Source: Streptomyces lunaelactis (lineage in GTDB: Bacteria; Actinomycetota; Actinomycetes; Streptomycetales; Streptomycetaceae). From it: a stretch of DNA of 64,000 bases. This document shows positions 50,101 to 57,904 of the stretch, piece after piece. Below the pieces are notes generated by a model that saw only the letters and a program-made list of their open reading frames with translations, was not told the DNA's origin and searched no databases. Position 1 is the stretch's first letter, and each line of letters opens with the position of its first letter. The position numbers and the translations under genes are program-made. The stretch lies in NCBI RefSeq assembly GCF_003054555.1, contig NZ_CP026304.1, positions 3,224,001-3,288,000 of the forward strand. Reading direction: 5' to 3'.

Positions 50101-50253
50101 AAGACGGACATCGGCGGACCTCAGCCGTGGATGCTACTGGGCCCCGCCGAGTACGTGGAACACAAGGGCAGCAAGCCCATGGGCATCATCTGGGAGCTGC
50201 GGCACGAGATCCCGGCCGATGTGTGGACCTACTCCGCAATTGCTGCAGGCTAG
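47113..50253 (+). CDS. HKD-nuclease / DEAD-box helicase / DUF3427 fusion protein
   Basis: A 1046-residue protein with four parts: a helical N-terminus (1-110), a phospholipase D-type nuclease domain with one HKD-like motif (His220 and Lys222 in TRLHAKAWLF, Ser239-Asn241 in YVGSSNLSK), a superfamily 2 helicase core and a C-terminal DUF3427 domain (about 880-1046). Helicase motifs are Walker A AATGTGKT at 349-356, DEFHH at 444-448, LTATPERMD near 472 and QQLGRGLRR near 655. A single HKD implies dimerisation. Such proteins resemble restriction or phage-defence translocases. It has its own ribosome site (GGGAGGG). Confidence 0.88.
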   Translation: MTGSVDANEPVAGLYEQLITLRLENQLKILSAGSGWHAIDDEVGPESSPHVIARHVAETMRRVLERLPAAERVHAANHILESMNTIEGAREWVDLVADGPRQLLAIAEQEAKGVYAIRPATPLSETALITNSPEDPSLGFELRAELATADRVDLLCAFVKWHGLRVIEQSLESAHARGVPIRVITTTYIGATERRALDRLVQRFNAEVKVNYELRSTRLHAKAWLFRRNSGYDTAYVGSSNLSKAALLDGLEWNVRLSSIATPDVLRKFEATFDSYWSESAFELYDPAQDSARLDEALHLAGGGTSAPEGRHITLSGLEVRPYAHQRDMLERLEVERTIHDRHRNLLVAATGTGKTVMAALDYKHLRQKYGRDLRLLFVAHRQEILRQSLRTYQDVLVDANFGEELHSSVVLEEWTHVFASVQSLNARSLERFAPDHFDVVVIDEFHHGVSPTYRRIIDHFAPVELLGLTATPERMDGRNVQDEFFDGRIAAEMRLWEALENDLLSPFHYFGVTDNTDLTAITWKRGSYDASALSNLFTGNDARARLVVQAVMDKVTDPGSMRALGFCVSVAHAHFMADFFRRAGLNAVALSGETPREERKTALNALKAGELQVIFSVDLFNEGLDIPDVDTLLLLRPTSSATVFLQQLGRGLRRSEGKAVLTVLDFIGQHRKEFRFEEQFRSLTNLTRNRLLANIEQDFPRLPSGCQIVLESKAKELIIDNIRSQISVNVTQLAREVGQYGEPRLSSYLKESGRSPKEIYRGNGNSWTGLLRRAKLLNSRAPEGEEALLKRVSAFLHVDDPQRVAAYTKFLEDEAPAYDDLDEREQAYTRMLYFSLWPLGGFATYQEALDTLRPQHAFRDELRQVLAHVLDHADHVPVPLLEDLASLPLTVHASYSREEILPALGQSFIGGFMPGHFREGVKWCESIQTDALLITLEKDEKDFSPQTRYKDYTMNEVLFHWESQNQTSETSPTGVRYQSHKEKGSHVLLFVRRFKKTDIGGPQPWMLLGPAEYVEHKGSKPMGIIWELRHEIPADVWTYSAIAAG

Positions 50254-50313
50254 CTCCCCTGTCCCGTTGTCAGGTACAGAACCCTCAAGGGTCGAGCTTG
50301 ACCAAATACAGGA

Positions 50314-51087
50314 TCACTCCACGGAGTTCGTGACCGCGTCCACTACCTGAGTGATCCCTTTCACTGCCCCCGAACCTGCCTCGATCGCGGTCTGCAGTTG
50401 GGTTGCGCCTGTCGTGAATACGACCGATGCCGCCACAAATCCCAGAAGTGCCCGCTTCCATTTCCCTCCTGTCTCAGCGTCACCGCCGGCCAAGGCAGTC
50501 GAAGCCTGAGCCAGTGAGCCGATCACGCTACTCGTCTCGCGTGACACTCGAGCAACGCCGAAGAGCTCTACGTTACTTATGAGCCAGACGAGGTGATGGA
50601 TCTGATGAACTATCTGGCCCTTGAGCTCTGCAGGCAACTCAGAATCTGGCGTTTCAGCGAGTATCGCAAGCCACGAATTACAACTCTCACTCAGCGCTTC
50701 AAGGTTATCGCCTCGAGGAGCCGAACTGGTACCGAACAAAACCTCCGCTACTAGGTCCGCCGCTGACTCAAGATGGTCGAGCATCTCTTGATTGATCAGC
50801 GCCCGCGCAGGACGTGCCGGGTCCACCCAACCGGCGTTCGGCTGCACGATGGCTGACCACCATTGCGAATAGTATCGCGAAAATCTAACCCTGGAACGCT
50901 CTGGCAGTGCCTGTATCTGCTCAATTGTCTCTGACAGCAGAGAGGAAACCTCGGCATGCCGACGAGCAAACTCGCCTGAATCCCACTCCGCATCGAGGGC
51001 CACAGACCATCCCTCGCGGAACGTCGGCGCCCCCGATTCGCACACCTTCACAAGAATTCCGTGCAGGCTATGCGGGCTCGTCCCCAA
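50314..51087 (-). CDS. Unknown protein with C-terminal membrane segment, helicase neighbour
   Basis: A 257-residue protein not recognised. It is mostly helical and acidic (SSLLSETIEQIQALPERSRV, INQEMLDHLESAADLVAEVL) with tryptophan-rich patches (YYSQWWSAI). One hydrophobic stretch follows KWKR near residue 210 (ALLGFVAASVVFTTGATQL), then an amphipathic tail. Base composition is lower in GC than the flanks. It converges on the helicase gene (60 bp apart) and is divergent from the GmrSD-like gene. It could be a membrane-acting effector or a passenger gene. Confidence 0.65.
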   Translation of the reverse strand: MGTSPHSLHGILVKVCESGAPTFREGWSVALDAEWDSGEFARRHAEVSSLLSETIEQIQALPERSRVRFSRYYSQWWSAIVQPNAGWVDPARPARALINQEMLDHLESAADLVAEVLFGTSSAPRGDNLEALSESCNSWLAILAETPDSELPAELKGQIVHQIHHLVWLISNVELFGVARVSRETSSVIGSLAQASTALAGGDAETGGKWKRALLGFVAASVVFTTGATQLQTAIEAGSGAVKGITQVVDAVTNSVE

Positions 51088-51341
51088 AACCCCTCCCCAT
51101 TTTCCACCGTGTCACTAACCCATCCAGCAAGTGACAAAACTATCAGCCGAATCGCCTGAGTCCCACAGGTGCCACGCATGGGACAACGAGATGACTGGTT
51201 ACCTCCAAGTACCAGATGATCAAGTACGAAAGGTGCGATTTGCGACGATTCGCTCAATGGCCTCGGCCTACCAACTGAACCGTTTCGCTCGAGCACGCAC
51301 ACCGGGCGCTATCGTCTACCAAAACTCGGGGAGGGGAATCT
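51088..51341. promoter_or_regulatory. Divergent promoter region, low GC
   Basis: About 250 bp between the unknown membrane protein and the GmrSD-like gene. It is visibly AT-richer than the rest of the window. GAGGGGAATCT before 51342 is the ribosome site of the rightward gene. No palindrome long enough to name was seen. Confidence 0.5.
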
Positions 51342-53105
51342 ATGGCGATCATCAAGCACGCTGCCCGCCAGACTCTTGGGCAACTCATCGGAGCCAACAA
51401 TCCGCCCGTAGAAGTGCCCAATGACAGCCAGCGGCAGTACGCATGGGGGAAGAGAGAGGTAGACACGTACTGGTCCGACATCCAGAAGTTCATGAAGGCT
51501 CGCCGTACCGGAAGCGAGGCATCGGCCGAATACTTCATCGGCCCCATCGTAACCATCACGGACGACAAGGTGACGAGTCGTTCACTCCTGGATGGACAGC
51601 AGCGCCTCACCACTTCCACGATACTCATCGCCGCCATTCGAGACATCCTCGGCAAAATGGCATCCACCGAAGCCCGGGTGATGGCGAACAACATCCAACG
51701 CGACTACATCGCCCGAAAGGATGGACGCCACTCCCGCCCACAGCACTTCTTGACCCTCTCCCTGTTCGATCGCGACTTCTTCCGGGATTTCATTCAGGAC
51801 TGGAATGAGACCACGGGGAAAGTTGCAAACACAGAAAAGCCTTCCCGCCCTTCACATAAACTCATACAGGACGCAAGTGCACTCTTCCACTCACACATAG
51901 CTTCAGCGCTCGACGGAATCCCAATGGAGGACGACCGCCTAGACTGGCTTGACGAACTCAAAGACTGCCTGGTAAAGGGCTTGGTATTCGTCGAAGTGCA
52001 GACGCCTACCTCCAGCGACGCTAATGAGGTATTCGAAACCATCAATTCTCGCGGAAAGGACCTGTCTACAGTCGACCTCGTTCGGAATTTCCTTATGGAA
52101 AAGAGCAGAGATGACGACGAAAAGAATCGGGTGAACACTGCATGGCGATCGCTGCTCGACGGCTTCGAGCGACGCGAGGACATAGAGAAGTTCCTACGAC
52201 ATTTCTGGGTCGCCCGGCACGGCGACGTCAGATCACATAGCCTCTACACCACCATCAGAGCCGACCTGACACAACGTTTTGAGTTGGTGACCCCACGATA
52301 CGAAGTACGGACCTTCGCAGCCGAGCTTCAAAACGCCTCGGGTCGCTATCTTGAGTTGATCACTTCGGGCACGGGCCTAGAGACTCTCGACAATCTACTG
52401 GACGAGATTAAGGCCCTCGGCGCCGATGCCTCTTATCCCTTGCTACTTGCCGTTTCGGAAAGGTCCGACTACAGCGAGATGGCCACGGTGACGCGTGCGC
52501 TAATCAGCTACTACGTGCGCTGGACGGTCGTTGGCCGCCGCGAGTCCACACTCCTAGAGGAGAAGCTGTTTGACCTCGCCAAGCAGGTGAACAACGGCGG
52601 GCACCTGACAGCGGCGGTCCAGCAGATCATCGACTGGACACCTGACGACGAGGCGTTCCAGTCTGACTTCGAGCAAGCCCCCATACCCAAGAGCACTCAG
52701 GCCAGGTACCTGCTCACTAAGATCGAGCAGCATCTAAGGCGCGAAGCAGGCGTGGACGATGTCGTCGTGGCGAGCTCGAGCGCCGTGCACGTCGAGCACA
52801 TCTACCCCCAGTCGCCCGAGGCGGAACTCCGCCTCGAAGACCACCCAGCCTGGGTCAACAGGCTCGGCAACCAGACACTGCTGCACGGCCGGAAGAATCG
52901 AGCCGCGTCAAACAAGGCCCATCCTGAGAAGGTTGACGCGTACAGCGCTTCCTCGCTGCTGATCACGCAGGACACTGGGATCGACCGTTTGTGGGATTCC
53001 ACGGCGGGCCGTTGGCGCATCCGGGGGATAGAGGAGCGCCAGGCGGACCTCGCCAAGATCGCCATCGATGTCTGGCCCCGTGAGGCTCGCGAGCTCCCGA
53101 GCTAG
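51342..53105 (+). CDS. GmrSD-like DUF262/DUF1524 nuclease
   Basis: A 587-residue fused GmrS-GmrD-type protein. The DUF262 NTPase-like domain has FIGPIVTI and the DGQQR motif at residues 84-88, then FETINSRGKDLSTVDLVRNF further on. The C-terminal DUF1524 HNH nuclease has VEHIYPQS (His486), NRLGNQTLL (about 506) and KNRAASNKAHPEK. This family includes type IV enzymes that cleave modified phage DNA. No methylase is nearby. It lies in the lower-GC segment beside the HKD-helicase gene. Confidence 0.88.
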   Translation: MAIIKHAARQTLGQLIGANNPPVEVPNDSQRQYAWGKREVDTYWSDIQKFMKARRTGSEASAEYFIGPIVTITDDKVTSRSLLDGQQRLTTSTILIAAIRDILGKMASTEARVMANNIQRDYIARKDGRHSRPQHFLTLSLFDRDFFRDFIQDWNETTGKVANTEKPSRPSHKLIQDASALFHSHIASALDGIPMEDDRLDWLDELKDCLVKGLVFVEVQTPTSSDANEVFETINSRGKDLSTVDLVRNFLMEKSRDDDEKNRVNTAWRSLLDGFERREDIEKFLRHFWVARHGDVRSHSLYTTIRADLTQRFELVTPRYEVRTFAAELQNASGRYLELITSGTGLETLDNLLDEIKALGADASYPLLLAVSERSDYSEMATVTRALISYYVRWTVVGRRESTLLEEKLFDLAKQVNNGGHLTAAVQQIIDWTPDDEAFQSDFEQAPIPKSTQARYLLTKIEQHLRREAGVDDVVVASSSAVHVEHIYPQSPEAELRLEDHPAWVNRLGNQTLLHGRKNRAASNKAHPEKVDAYSASSLLITQDTGIDRLWDSTAGRWRIRGIEERQADLAKIAIDVWPREARELPS

Positions 53106-53123
53106 CCCAAGACCGGGCAGGCC

Positions 53124-53768
53124 TTACAGGCATGCCTCGAACCTCGTCTGGGCCTCGTCGAGCGCGCAGTCAGCGTCACCCCCATGGGCGCTGAGCCAGT
53201 GGAGGAGGTCGGCGATCAGATCAATCGCCGCCTCCTCCATCATCGCCATCCCGCGCCGACCACTGCCCAACACGTATGGAGAACGGCACATCTGATAGAG
53301 CGCCAGAAGCGCTTCAGTTTCGTCATTCCGAGCGCCGCCTGCGTGCCCGTTCGGGGACTCCAGGTCGGTCGCCAGTTCACACCAAGTGACCTTGGAGTCG
53401 GCGCGCATCGCAACGCCCCACCGATCGGCAGTAGCGTCCACAAGAGCCACGCCACGGCCGGCTTCATCGTCACTTCGCGCCGCCATGAGTGTGGGCAACG
53501 CCTGCGTGTCAGGGTCGTGGACTTCGATGCGGAGGTTCGTCCCGTTCATCGAGACTGCGAGCGTCGTGGGCGTCTGCGGGCCAACATGCCGGACGACGTT
53601 GGCGACCAGCTCGGTCACGCAGAGCTGAGCCGCATCAATCAAGTTGGCCAGGCCCCAGCGGCTGAGGTGGAGACGCATCACGCGCCGTAGCCCGGCGATC
53701 TCTTGAGCCTCGGCCAGAAAGGGGAGCTCCCAGGCCTTGCGCGGTACGTCACAGCGGTACTCGTTCAT
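53124..53768 (-). CDS. RsbW-like ATP-binding regulatory protein
   Basis: A 214-residue protein. The GHKL ATPase half has CVTELVANVVRHVG as N-box (about 51-64), LRIEVHDPDTQALP and DEAGRGVALVDATADRWGV, then a 70-residue C-terminal extension rich in helices (MMEEAAIDLIADLLHWLSAH). It is divergent from an XRE/DUF397 pair, the arrangement of the abaA/whiJ-like loci that Streptomyces carries in many copies for developmental control. It is probably the ATPase partner of that module. Confidence 0.83.
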   Translation of the reverse strand: MNEYRCDVPRKAWELPFLAEAQEIAGLRRVMRLHLSRWGLANLIDAAQLCVTELVANVVRHVGPQTPTTLAVSMNGTNLRIEVHDPDTQALPTLMAARSDDEAGRGVALVDATADRWGVAMRADSKVTWCELATDLESPNGHAGGARNDETEALLALYQMCRSPYVLGSGRRGMAMMEEAAIDLIADLLHWLSAHGGDADCALDEAQTRFEACL

Positions 53769-53970
53769 TTCTGCCCATCCTCCGGCGAACCACGGCCGTT
53801 GCGTTGTGTAGCCTCTTGCTCCTTAAGCGTGACATTGGAACTTCCAAAATGGAACTCTCATTGGTTACTTGTGGGAGCGCGAGAAAGGCTGTGCGCCCCT
53901 GGCGTGCGCCGTCTTGTCCGCGCAGCGCTGAGGCATGCACGCTCGGGAGACGACACGAAGGGCCTTGACC

Positions 53971-54816
53971 ATGGCAGTTGGACCGACCACCCGCAGGCGC
54001 CAACTTGGCGCCGATCTACGCCGCCTGCGCGAGCGCAAGGGCCTCACGCTGGAGGAAGCCGGGGCGTTGGTTGGCGTCTCCAAAGCCACCTTGAGCCGCT
54101 ACGAGAAGAAGGAAGGCGCCGTCAAGTGGCCTGCCGTCGACGCGCTTTGCCGGGAGTACGGTGCGTCGGACCAGGAGCGCGAGACACTCGTCGAATTGGC
54201 CAAGGGAGCCAAGATTCAAGGATGGTGGCGATCGCTCGCTGACCCGATCCCTGAGTCGATGAACCTCATGCTGACTCTGGAAGACGAGGTCGTACGCGAG
54301 GACCACTACGCCTGCATGTACGTGCCTGGCCTGCTCCAGACCCGCGCGTACGCAGAGGCAGTGCACCGTGCATCCGAAATGCGATGCACGGATCAAGAGA
54401 TCGCGCACATGGTCGACATCCGCATGAAGCGGCAGGAGCTTCTAGATCGAGAGGAGCCCCCGCACATCTGGGCCGTGATCGACGAAGCCGTTATCCGACG
54501 CATGGTCGGCGGGCGCGACGTGATGCGGGACCAACTGAGCCTCCTGCTGACGCGGGCCGATGAGCCTCAAGTGACCGTTCAGATCCTGCCGTTCGCCGCC
54601 GGTGCCCATGCCGCCGCGGTGGGGAGCTTCGTCATCCTCGGAGGACCCGCCCCCGAACTCGACGTCGTATATGTGGACATCATCGGCGGCGGGCTATTCA
54701 TGGAGAAGCCGCAGGAACTGGAGCGCTATAAGTTGGCATTCGAGTACCTGCGCGCGCAGGCGCTGGACATCCACGCGTCAGCCGCGCTCCTGGATCGGGT
54801 CTGCAAGGAGCTGTGA
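53971..54816 (+). CDS. XRE-family regulator with DUF5753 domain
   Basis: A 281-residue protein. The N-terminal XRE helix-turn-helix has LGADLRRLRERKGLTLEEAG and VGVSKATLSRYEKKEG. The DUF5753 domain (about 95-275) has MYVPGLLQTRAYAEAVHRAS, IWAVIDEAVIRRMVGG and VTVQILPFAAGAHAA. The start is placed at 53971; an ATG 36 bp earlier is in frame. The DUF397 gene begins on its stop (TGATG), forming the usual two-gene unit of WhiJ type. Confidence 0.9.
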   Translation: MAVGPTTRRRQLGADLRRLRERKGLTLEEAGALVGVSKATLSRYEKKEGAVKWPAVDALCREYGASDQERETLVELAKGAKIQGWWRSLADPIPESMNLMLTLEDEVVREDHYACMYVPGLLQTRAYAEAVHRASEMRCTDQEIAHMVDIRMKRQELLDREEPPHIWAVIDEAVIRRMVGGRDVMRDQLSLLLTRADEPQVTVQILPFAAGAHAAAVGSFVILGGPAPELDVVYVDIIGGGLFMEKPQELERYKLAFEYLRAQALDIHASAALLDRVCKEL

Positions 54817-55010
54817 TGGATCAGGAAGACGTCCGCTGGATCAAGTCTTCGTACAGCGGAGGAAGCGGCACCGAGTGCGTCGAGGTCGCCGCGTCTGCGG
54901 TGGACGTCGCCGTCAGGGACTCCAAGGTTCCGCATGGTGCGCGAATCGAGCTCCGACCGGCCGCCTGGAGGGAATTCGTGGGCGCCCTACTCGAGGGACG
55001 CCTCAGCTAG
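54816..55010 (+). CDS. DUF397 protein
   Basis: A 64-residue DUF397 protein: VRWIKSSYSGGSGTECVEVA at the N-terminus and VAVRDSKVPHG, then LRPAAWREFVGAL. AAGGAG lies inside the end of the XRE gene at good spacing to the ATG at 54816. DUF397 proteins act with the upstream XRE regulator, apparently as small antagonists. Confidence 0.92.
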   Translation: MDQEDVRWIKSSYSGGSGTECVEVAASAVDVAVRDSKVPHGARIELRPAAWREFVGALLEGRLS

Positions 55011-55203
55011 GGGCACCGACGCCCCCTCCTTCCTTCGATTGGACGCCGGCCACACCTGCGCTGCGCGGGGTCAGTTGAGATCCCGTTTTTCCAATCCCCG
55101 CGTCCAGCCGGATCTCGCGCAGCGGTGCGGCAACCGCTTCGCGCACGGCCTGCACGCTGGACGACGGGGATGTGGGAGGCAAGGCTGTTCTGGCGTGCTC
55201 GCC

Positions 55204-55722
55204 CTAGTGGATCTCGAATTGCTCGTGTGGGATGGCTCGGTCCCACACGCGTTCAAAGCCGGAGGCGCACAGCTCCACAAGCCTCGGTTCGTCGAGGAAC
55301 TCATCCTGGATGAAGTCGCCACCGCCGGAGAAGTGGTGGATCCTCACCGTGGTGTCGTCGAACACCCAGAAATCGTTGCCCGGCAGCAGCAGATCCGACG
55401 CGAGCCGCCGCGGCACCCAGCGCACCTGCTCGCCCGCGGTCACGTTGGCGTGTGTGACGTAGTGCTCCCAGCGGATGTACTCGGTCACCGGTTCGGAGAT
55501 TACGCGGGCTCGGCGGACCGTCACCCCTCGGGCGACGGCGTCGGCGATGCTCTGGTGGAAGGGGCGCCACCACGAGTCGCGGTCGTTCCAGTCGACGCGG
55601 TGGCCCTCCTGCCATGCCTCGAAGCGAGGATTGCTGTAGTAGATGTCACGCATCTCCAGGTGAACGGCCGACCTCTTGGCGCTGGACAGTAGGTCATCGA
55701 AAGTCGGGACGTTCGACGGCAT
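55204..55722 (-). CDS. DUF6879 protein, copy b
   Basis: A 172-residue protein of the DUF6879 family: FDDLLSSAKRSAVHLEMRD, WWRPFHQSIADAVARGVTVR, RRARVISEPVTEYIRWEHY, ASDLLLPGNDFWVFDD and the C-terminal IPHEQFEIH. It is clearly a paralogue of the gene at 56791-57324. AAGGAGG precedes the ATG. It follows the second XRE gene in the same direction, so it probably belongs to that regulatory module, in the place that DUF397 takes in other modules. Confidence 0.88.
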   Translation of the reverse strand: MPSNVPTFDDLLSSAKRSAVHLEMRDIYYSNPRFEAWQEGHRVDWNDRDSWWRPFHQSIADAVARGVTVRRARVISEPVTEYIRWEHYVTHANVTAGEQVRWVPRRLASDLLLPGNDFWVFDDTTVRIHHFSGGGDFIQDEFLDEPRLVELCASGFERVWDRAIPHEQFEIH

Positions 55723-55768
55723 CGCATTCCTCCTTCGGGATGTGCACCATGAGCGCGGGGATTCGCCG
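55694..55768 (-). pseudogene. Remnant of the 85-residue companion gene
   Basis: Read leftward, this frame ends RIPALMVHIPKEECDAVERP, then DFR and stop, running 29 bp into the DUF6879 copy b gene. The intact small gene at 57299-57556 ends RIPLRMVPMLREACDAAERA, then QL, running 26 bp into DUF6879 copy a. Upstream of this stretch the similarity is lost, so a 5'-deleted duplicate is the simplest reading. Confidence 0.6.
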
Positions 55769-55917
55769 ATGGCGGCGTGGATTGTGGAAGAGCTTCAGGC
55801 GGGTTGACGGCATGCTCGCGCTGCTGTGATCTCCCCAAGGCTGTCCCGGAGTTGGCCCAGGGCGGCCGAGGGCGCGCTTCTGGTTTGGGTAGCAGGTGCT
55901 TGTTTGCGCCTCCGAGG

Positions 55918-56769
55918 TCAGTTCAGAGCATCGATAGCCGTCACTATCAGCGCCCGTGCCGCTTGTCCGTACACAGCCATGGTCCGCAGCTCCTCGAACG
56001 CCTTCAGGTACAAGCCGATCTCGCTCGGCTGTGTGACGTTCACCTGCGCCGACAGGAGCTCCACCGAGACCAGGGTGTCGTCGTACATGCTGAACGTCTC
56101 CTGCGCCCACAGGCGTCGCTCCGGCGTGGACGCAGGGATGACGCCGAGTGACACCGACGGAAGTGCCCCGGCGGTCAGCAGATGGCCCAGCTGCGCGGCC
56201 ATCGCGTCGGCGTCGCCCAACTGATAGTTCAGGGCGGCTTCTTCGACGAGGAAGACAAACCGGTGCCCTTGCTCATGGATGACCTGGGATCGTTCGAGGC
56301 GTGCGGTGGCAGCCTCTGCCGCATCGTCCGGCACGTCGTGGAAACGGGCGTTCGCGCTCAGCAGCGCCTGCGCGTACCCCTCCGTCTGGAGCAGGCCCGG
56401 GACCAGCGTCGAGCAATACACGCGGAACAGTCGTGTCGATTTATACAAGGGCACATAGCTGTCCTGGAGTTGGCGGAGCCCCGTGCGGACCCGCCGCCGC
56501 CACTCTGTGTACATGGACTCCGCATGACGTGATGCCGCAATCAGGTCCGCGGCTTGGCTCACCGCGTCGCATGTGCGGCACCACAGGCGAATGTCCGTGG
56601 GTGACGGCGGCGTCTTCGCGTTCTCGATCCGTGAGGTTTTCGCGTGATGCCATCCGCATCGATCGGCCAGCTCGGTCACTGTGAGCCCAGCTTCCTTCCT
56701 CAGTTCTCGGAGCTGACGCGCCACATTCTCGCGAGCAGCCTGAGCCGAGGATGAAGGGGAGGTGGGCAT
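55918..56769 (-). CDS. XRE-family regulator with DUF5753 domain, second module
   Basis: A 283-residue protein. The helix-turn-helix has QLRELRKEAGLTVTELADRC and HHAKTSRIENAKTPPS. The DUF5753 domain has STLVPGLLQTEGYAQALLSA, FVFLVEEAALNYQLGDADAM and PSVSLGVIPASTPERRLWAQ. It is flanked on the same strand by DUF6879 copies a (upstream, 21 bp) and b (downstream). It is probably co-transcribed with copy a and the TTA-containing small gene. Confidence 0.9.
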   Translation of the reverse strand: MPTSPSSSAQAARENVARQLRELRKEAGLTVTELADRCGWHHAKTSRIENAKTPPSPTDIRLWCRTCDAVSQAADLIAASRHAESMYTEWRRRVRTGLRQLQDSYVPLYKSTRLFRVYCSTLVPGLLQTEGYAQALLSANARFHDVPDDAAEAATARLERSQVIHEQGHRFVFLVEEAALNYQLGDADAMAAQLGHLLTAGALPSVSLGVIPASTPERRLWAQETFSMYDDTLVSVELLSAQVNVTQPSEIGLYLKAFEELRTMAVYGQAARALIVTAIDALN

Positions 56770-56790
56770 GTGCTGGCCTGTCCGGTGCGG

Positions 56791-57324
56791 TTAGTGGATC
56801 TCGTACTGCTCGTGCGGGACGGCCCGCTGCCAGACAGCATCGAACGCGACACTGCACTGCTTGGCAATGGCCGGCTCGGTACGCAGCTCCATCCCAGACT
56901 CCTGCCAATCGCCGTTGCCCGTGAAGTGATTGAACAACACGGTCGTACCGTCGAAGATCCACAGGTCGTTGCCAGGAAGGAGCAGGTCTGAGGCGTACCG
57001 CCTTGACAGCCAGCGAACTTGCTCGCCGGCATGGACGTTAACGGTCGTCCCGGCGTGCTCGTACCGGATGTAGTCGGTGACGGGCTCGGCCACGACCCGT
57101 GCCCGGCGAACAGTCACTCCGCGGGCCACTGCGCGGGAGATGAGATCGACCCAGGGACGCCAGTACGCCGACTCCGGGTCTGCATCCCGCAGCCCAGTGC
57201 GCCTCCATTCGGCGAAGTCGTCAGCTTCGTCTCCGACGCCGTAGAGGTCACGCATCTCCAGGTGCACGGCTGAGTGCTGCGCACCCTCCATGAGGTCGTT
57301 AAAGCTGGGCTCGCTCTGCGGCAT
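56791..57324 (-). CDS. DUF6879 protein, copy a
   Basis: A 177-residue DUF6879 protein, paralogous to copy b: FNDLMEGAQHSAVHLEMRD, VARGVTVRRARVVAEPVTDY, ASDLLLPGNDLWIFDGTT and AVPHEQYEIH. GAGGGAGG precedes the ATG, and the first 26 bp overlap the 85-residue gene. It is the second gene of the module: small protein, DUF6879 a, XRE, DUF6879 b. Confidence 0.88.
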   Translation of the reverse strand: MPQSEPSFNDLMEGAQHSAVHLEMRDLYGVGDEADDFAEWRRTGLRDADPESAYWRPWVDLISRAVARGVTVRRARVVAEPVTDYIRYEHAGTTVNVHAGEQVRWLSRRYASDLLLPGNDLWIFDGTTVLFNHFTGNGDWQESGMELRTEPAIAKQCSVAFDAVWQRAVPHEQYEIH

Positions 57325-57556
57325 CGCACGCCTCCCTCAGCATCGGCACCATCCGGAGGGGGATCCGGATCACTGTCTCGTGGGCGGGGATGCCTTTCGC
57401 GTGTCCCAGTGCCGTGGTTCGTACGCACTCGGCGCGCGTCTCCTCGTCGGCGGTGTAGCTCTGCACGACGATGTCCCGTGTTTCGGAGTCCACCCACGCC
57501 GTTGGTGAACCGTTCTGTCCCGTCTCGGGGTCGATTCCGATGAACGTTAAGGGCAT
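57299..57556 (-). CDS. 85-residue protein with an early TTA codon
   Basis: A small protein: MPLTFIGIDPETGQNGSPTA, WVDSETRDIVVQSYTADEET and VIRIPLRMVPMLREACDAAE. The third codon is TTA, a rare leucine codon in Streptomyces that needs the bldA tRNA, so translation may be limited to late growth. It is the first gene of the leftward XRE/DUF6879 module, so a translational brake here could affect the overlapped DUF6879 gene. No known fold was recognised. Confidence 0.75.
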   Translation of the reverse strand: MPLTFIGIDPETGQNGSPTAWVDSETRDIVVQSYTADEETRAECVRTTALGHAKGIPAHETVIRIPLRMVPMLREACDAAERAQL

Positions 57557-57754
57557 GGCCGCCTCCGGTGCGTAGCTGGTGCACTGATGTGCACCAATCT
57601 CCAACTCCGAGTGCGGGCCGTCAAGGGCGCGATACAGCCACATCTCACCATCGGATGCATGTACGCACACTGGTGCACATTGTTGGCTTGTGCGCGCGCG
57701 GTCTCCCTACGTTCAGAGCATTCGCTGCTGATGACCCGACGGGGGACGCCCGTG

Positions 57755-57904
57755 ATGACGATCAAGGTGTACCGGTTGCATGGGACTTCACGCCGACGGC
57801 GGGAGATCCGAAGGCTGACAGTCCCGAACGGCGACCCCGAACGCATCCCGGATTCGCTCGCGCTCCCGCCGTGCACCTGCCCCCGTTGCAGGCCCGACCA
57901 GTGA
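57755..57904 (+). CDS. Small basic Cys-containing protein
   Basis: A 49-residue protein: MTIKVYRLHGTSRRRREIRR, then PPCTCPRCRPDQ with a CxCxxC pattern that may bind zinc. ATG at 57755 with GGGGGA upstream; an ATG at 57731 is also in frame. Its stop overlaps the GTG of the next gene (GTGA). Small genes of this kind accompany XRE/DUF397 modules in streptomycetes. Function unknown. Confidence 0.6.
   Translation: MTIKVYRLHGTSRRRREIRRLTVPNGDPERIPDSLALPPCTCPRCRPDQ

Noticed and set aside
47113..50253. Assignment of the helicase gene to DISARM, BREX or Mokosh
   Set aside because: The partner genes of DISARM and BREX are absent, and the helicase type differs from the UPF1-like helicase of Mokosh.
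51131..51424. Possible 97-codon gene before the GmrSD-like gene
   Set aside because: It overlaps the start and ribosome site of the real gene, and has irregular codon use and no motif.
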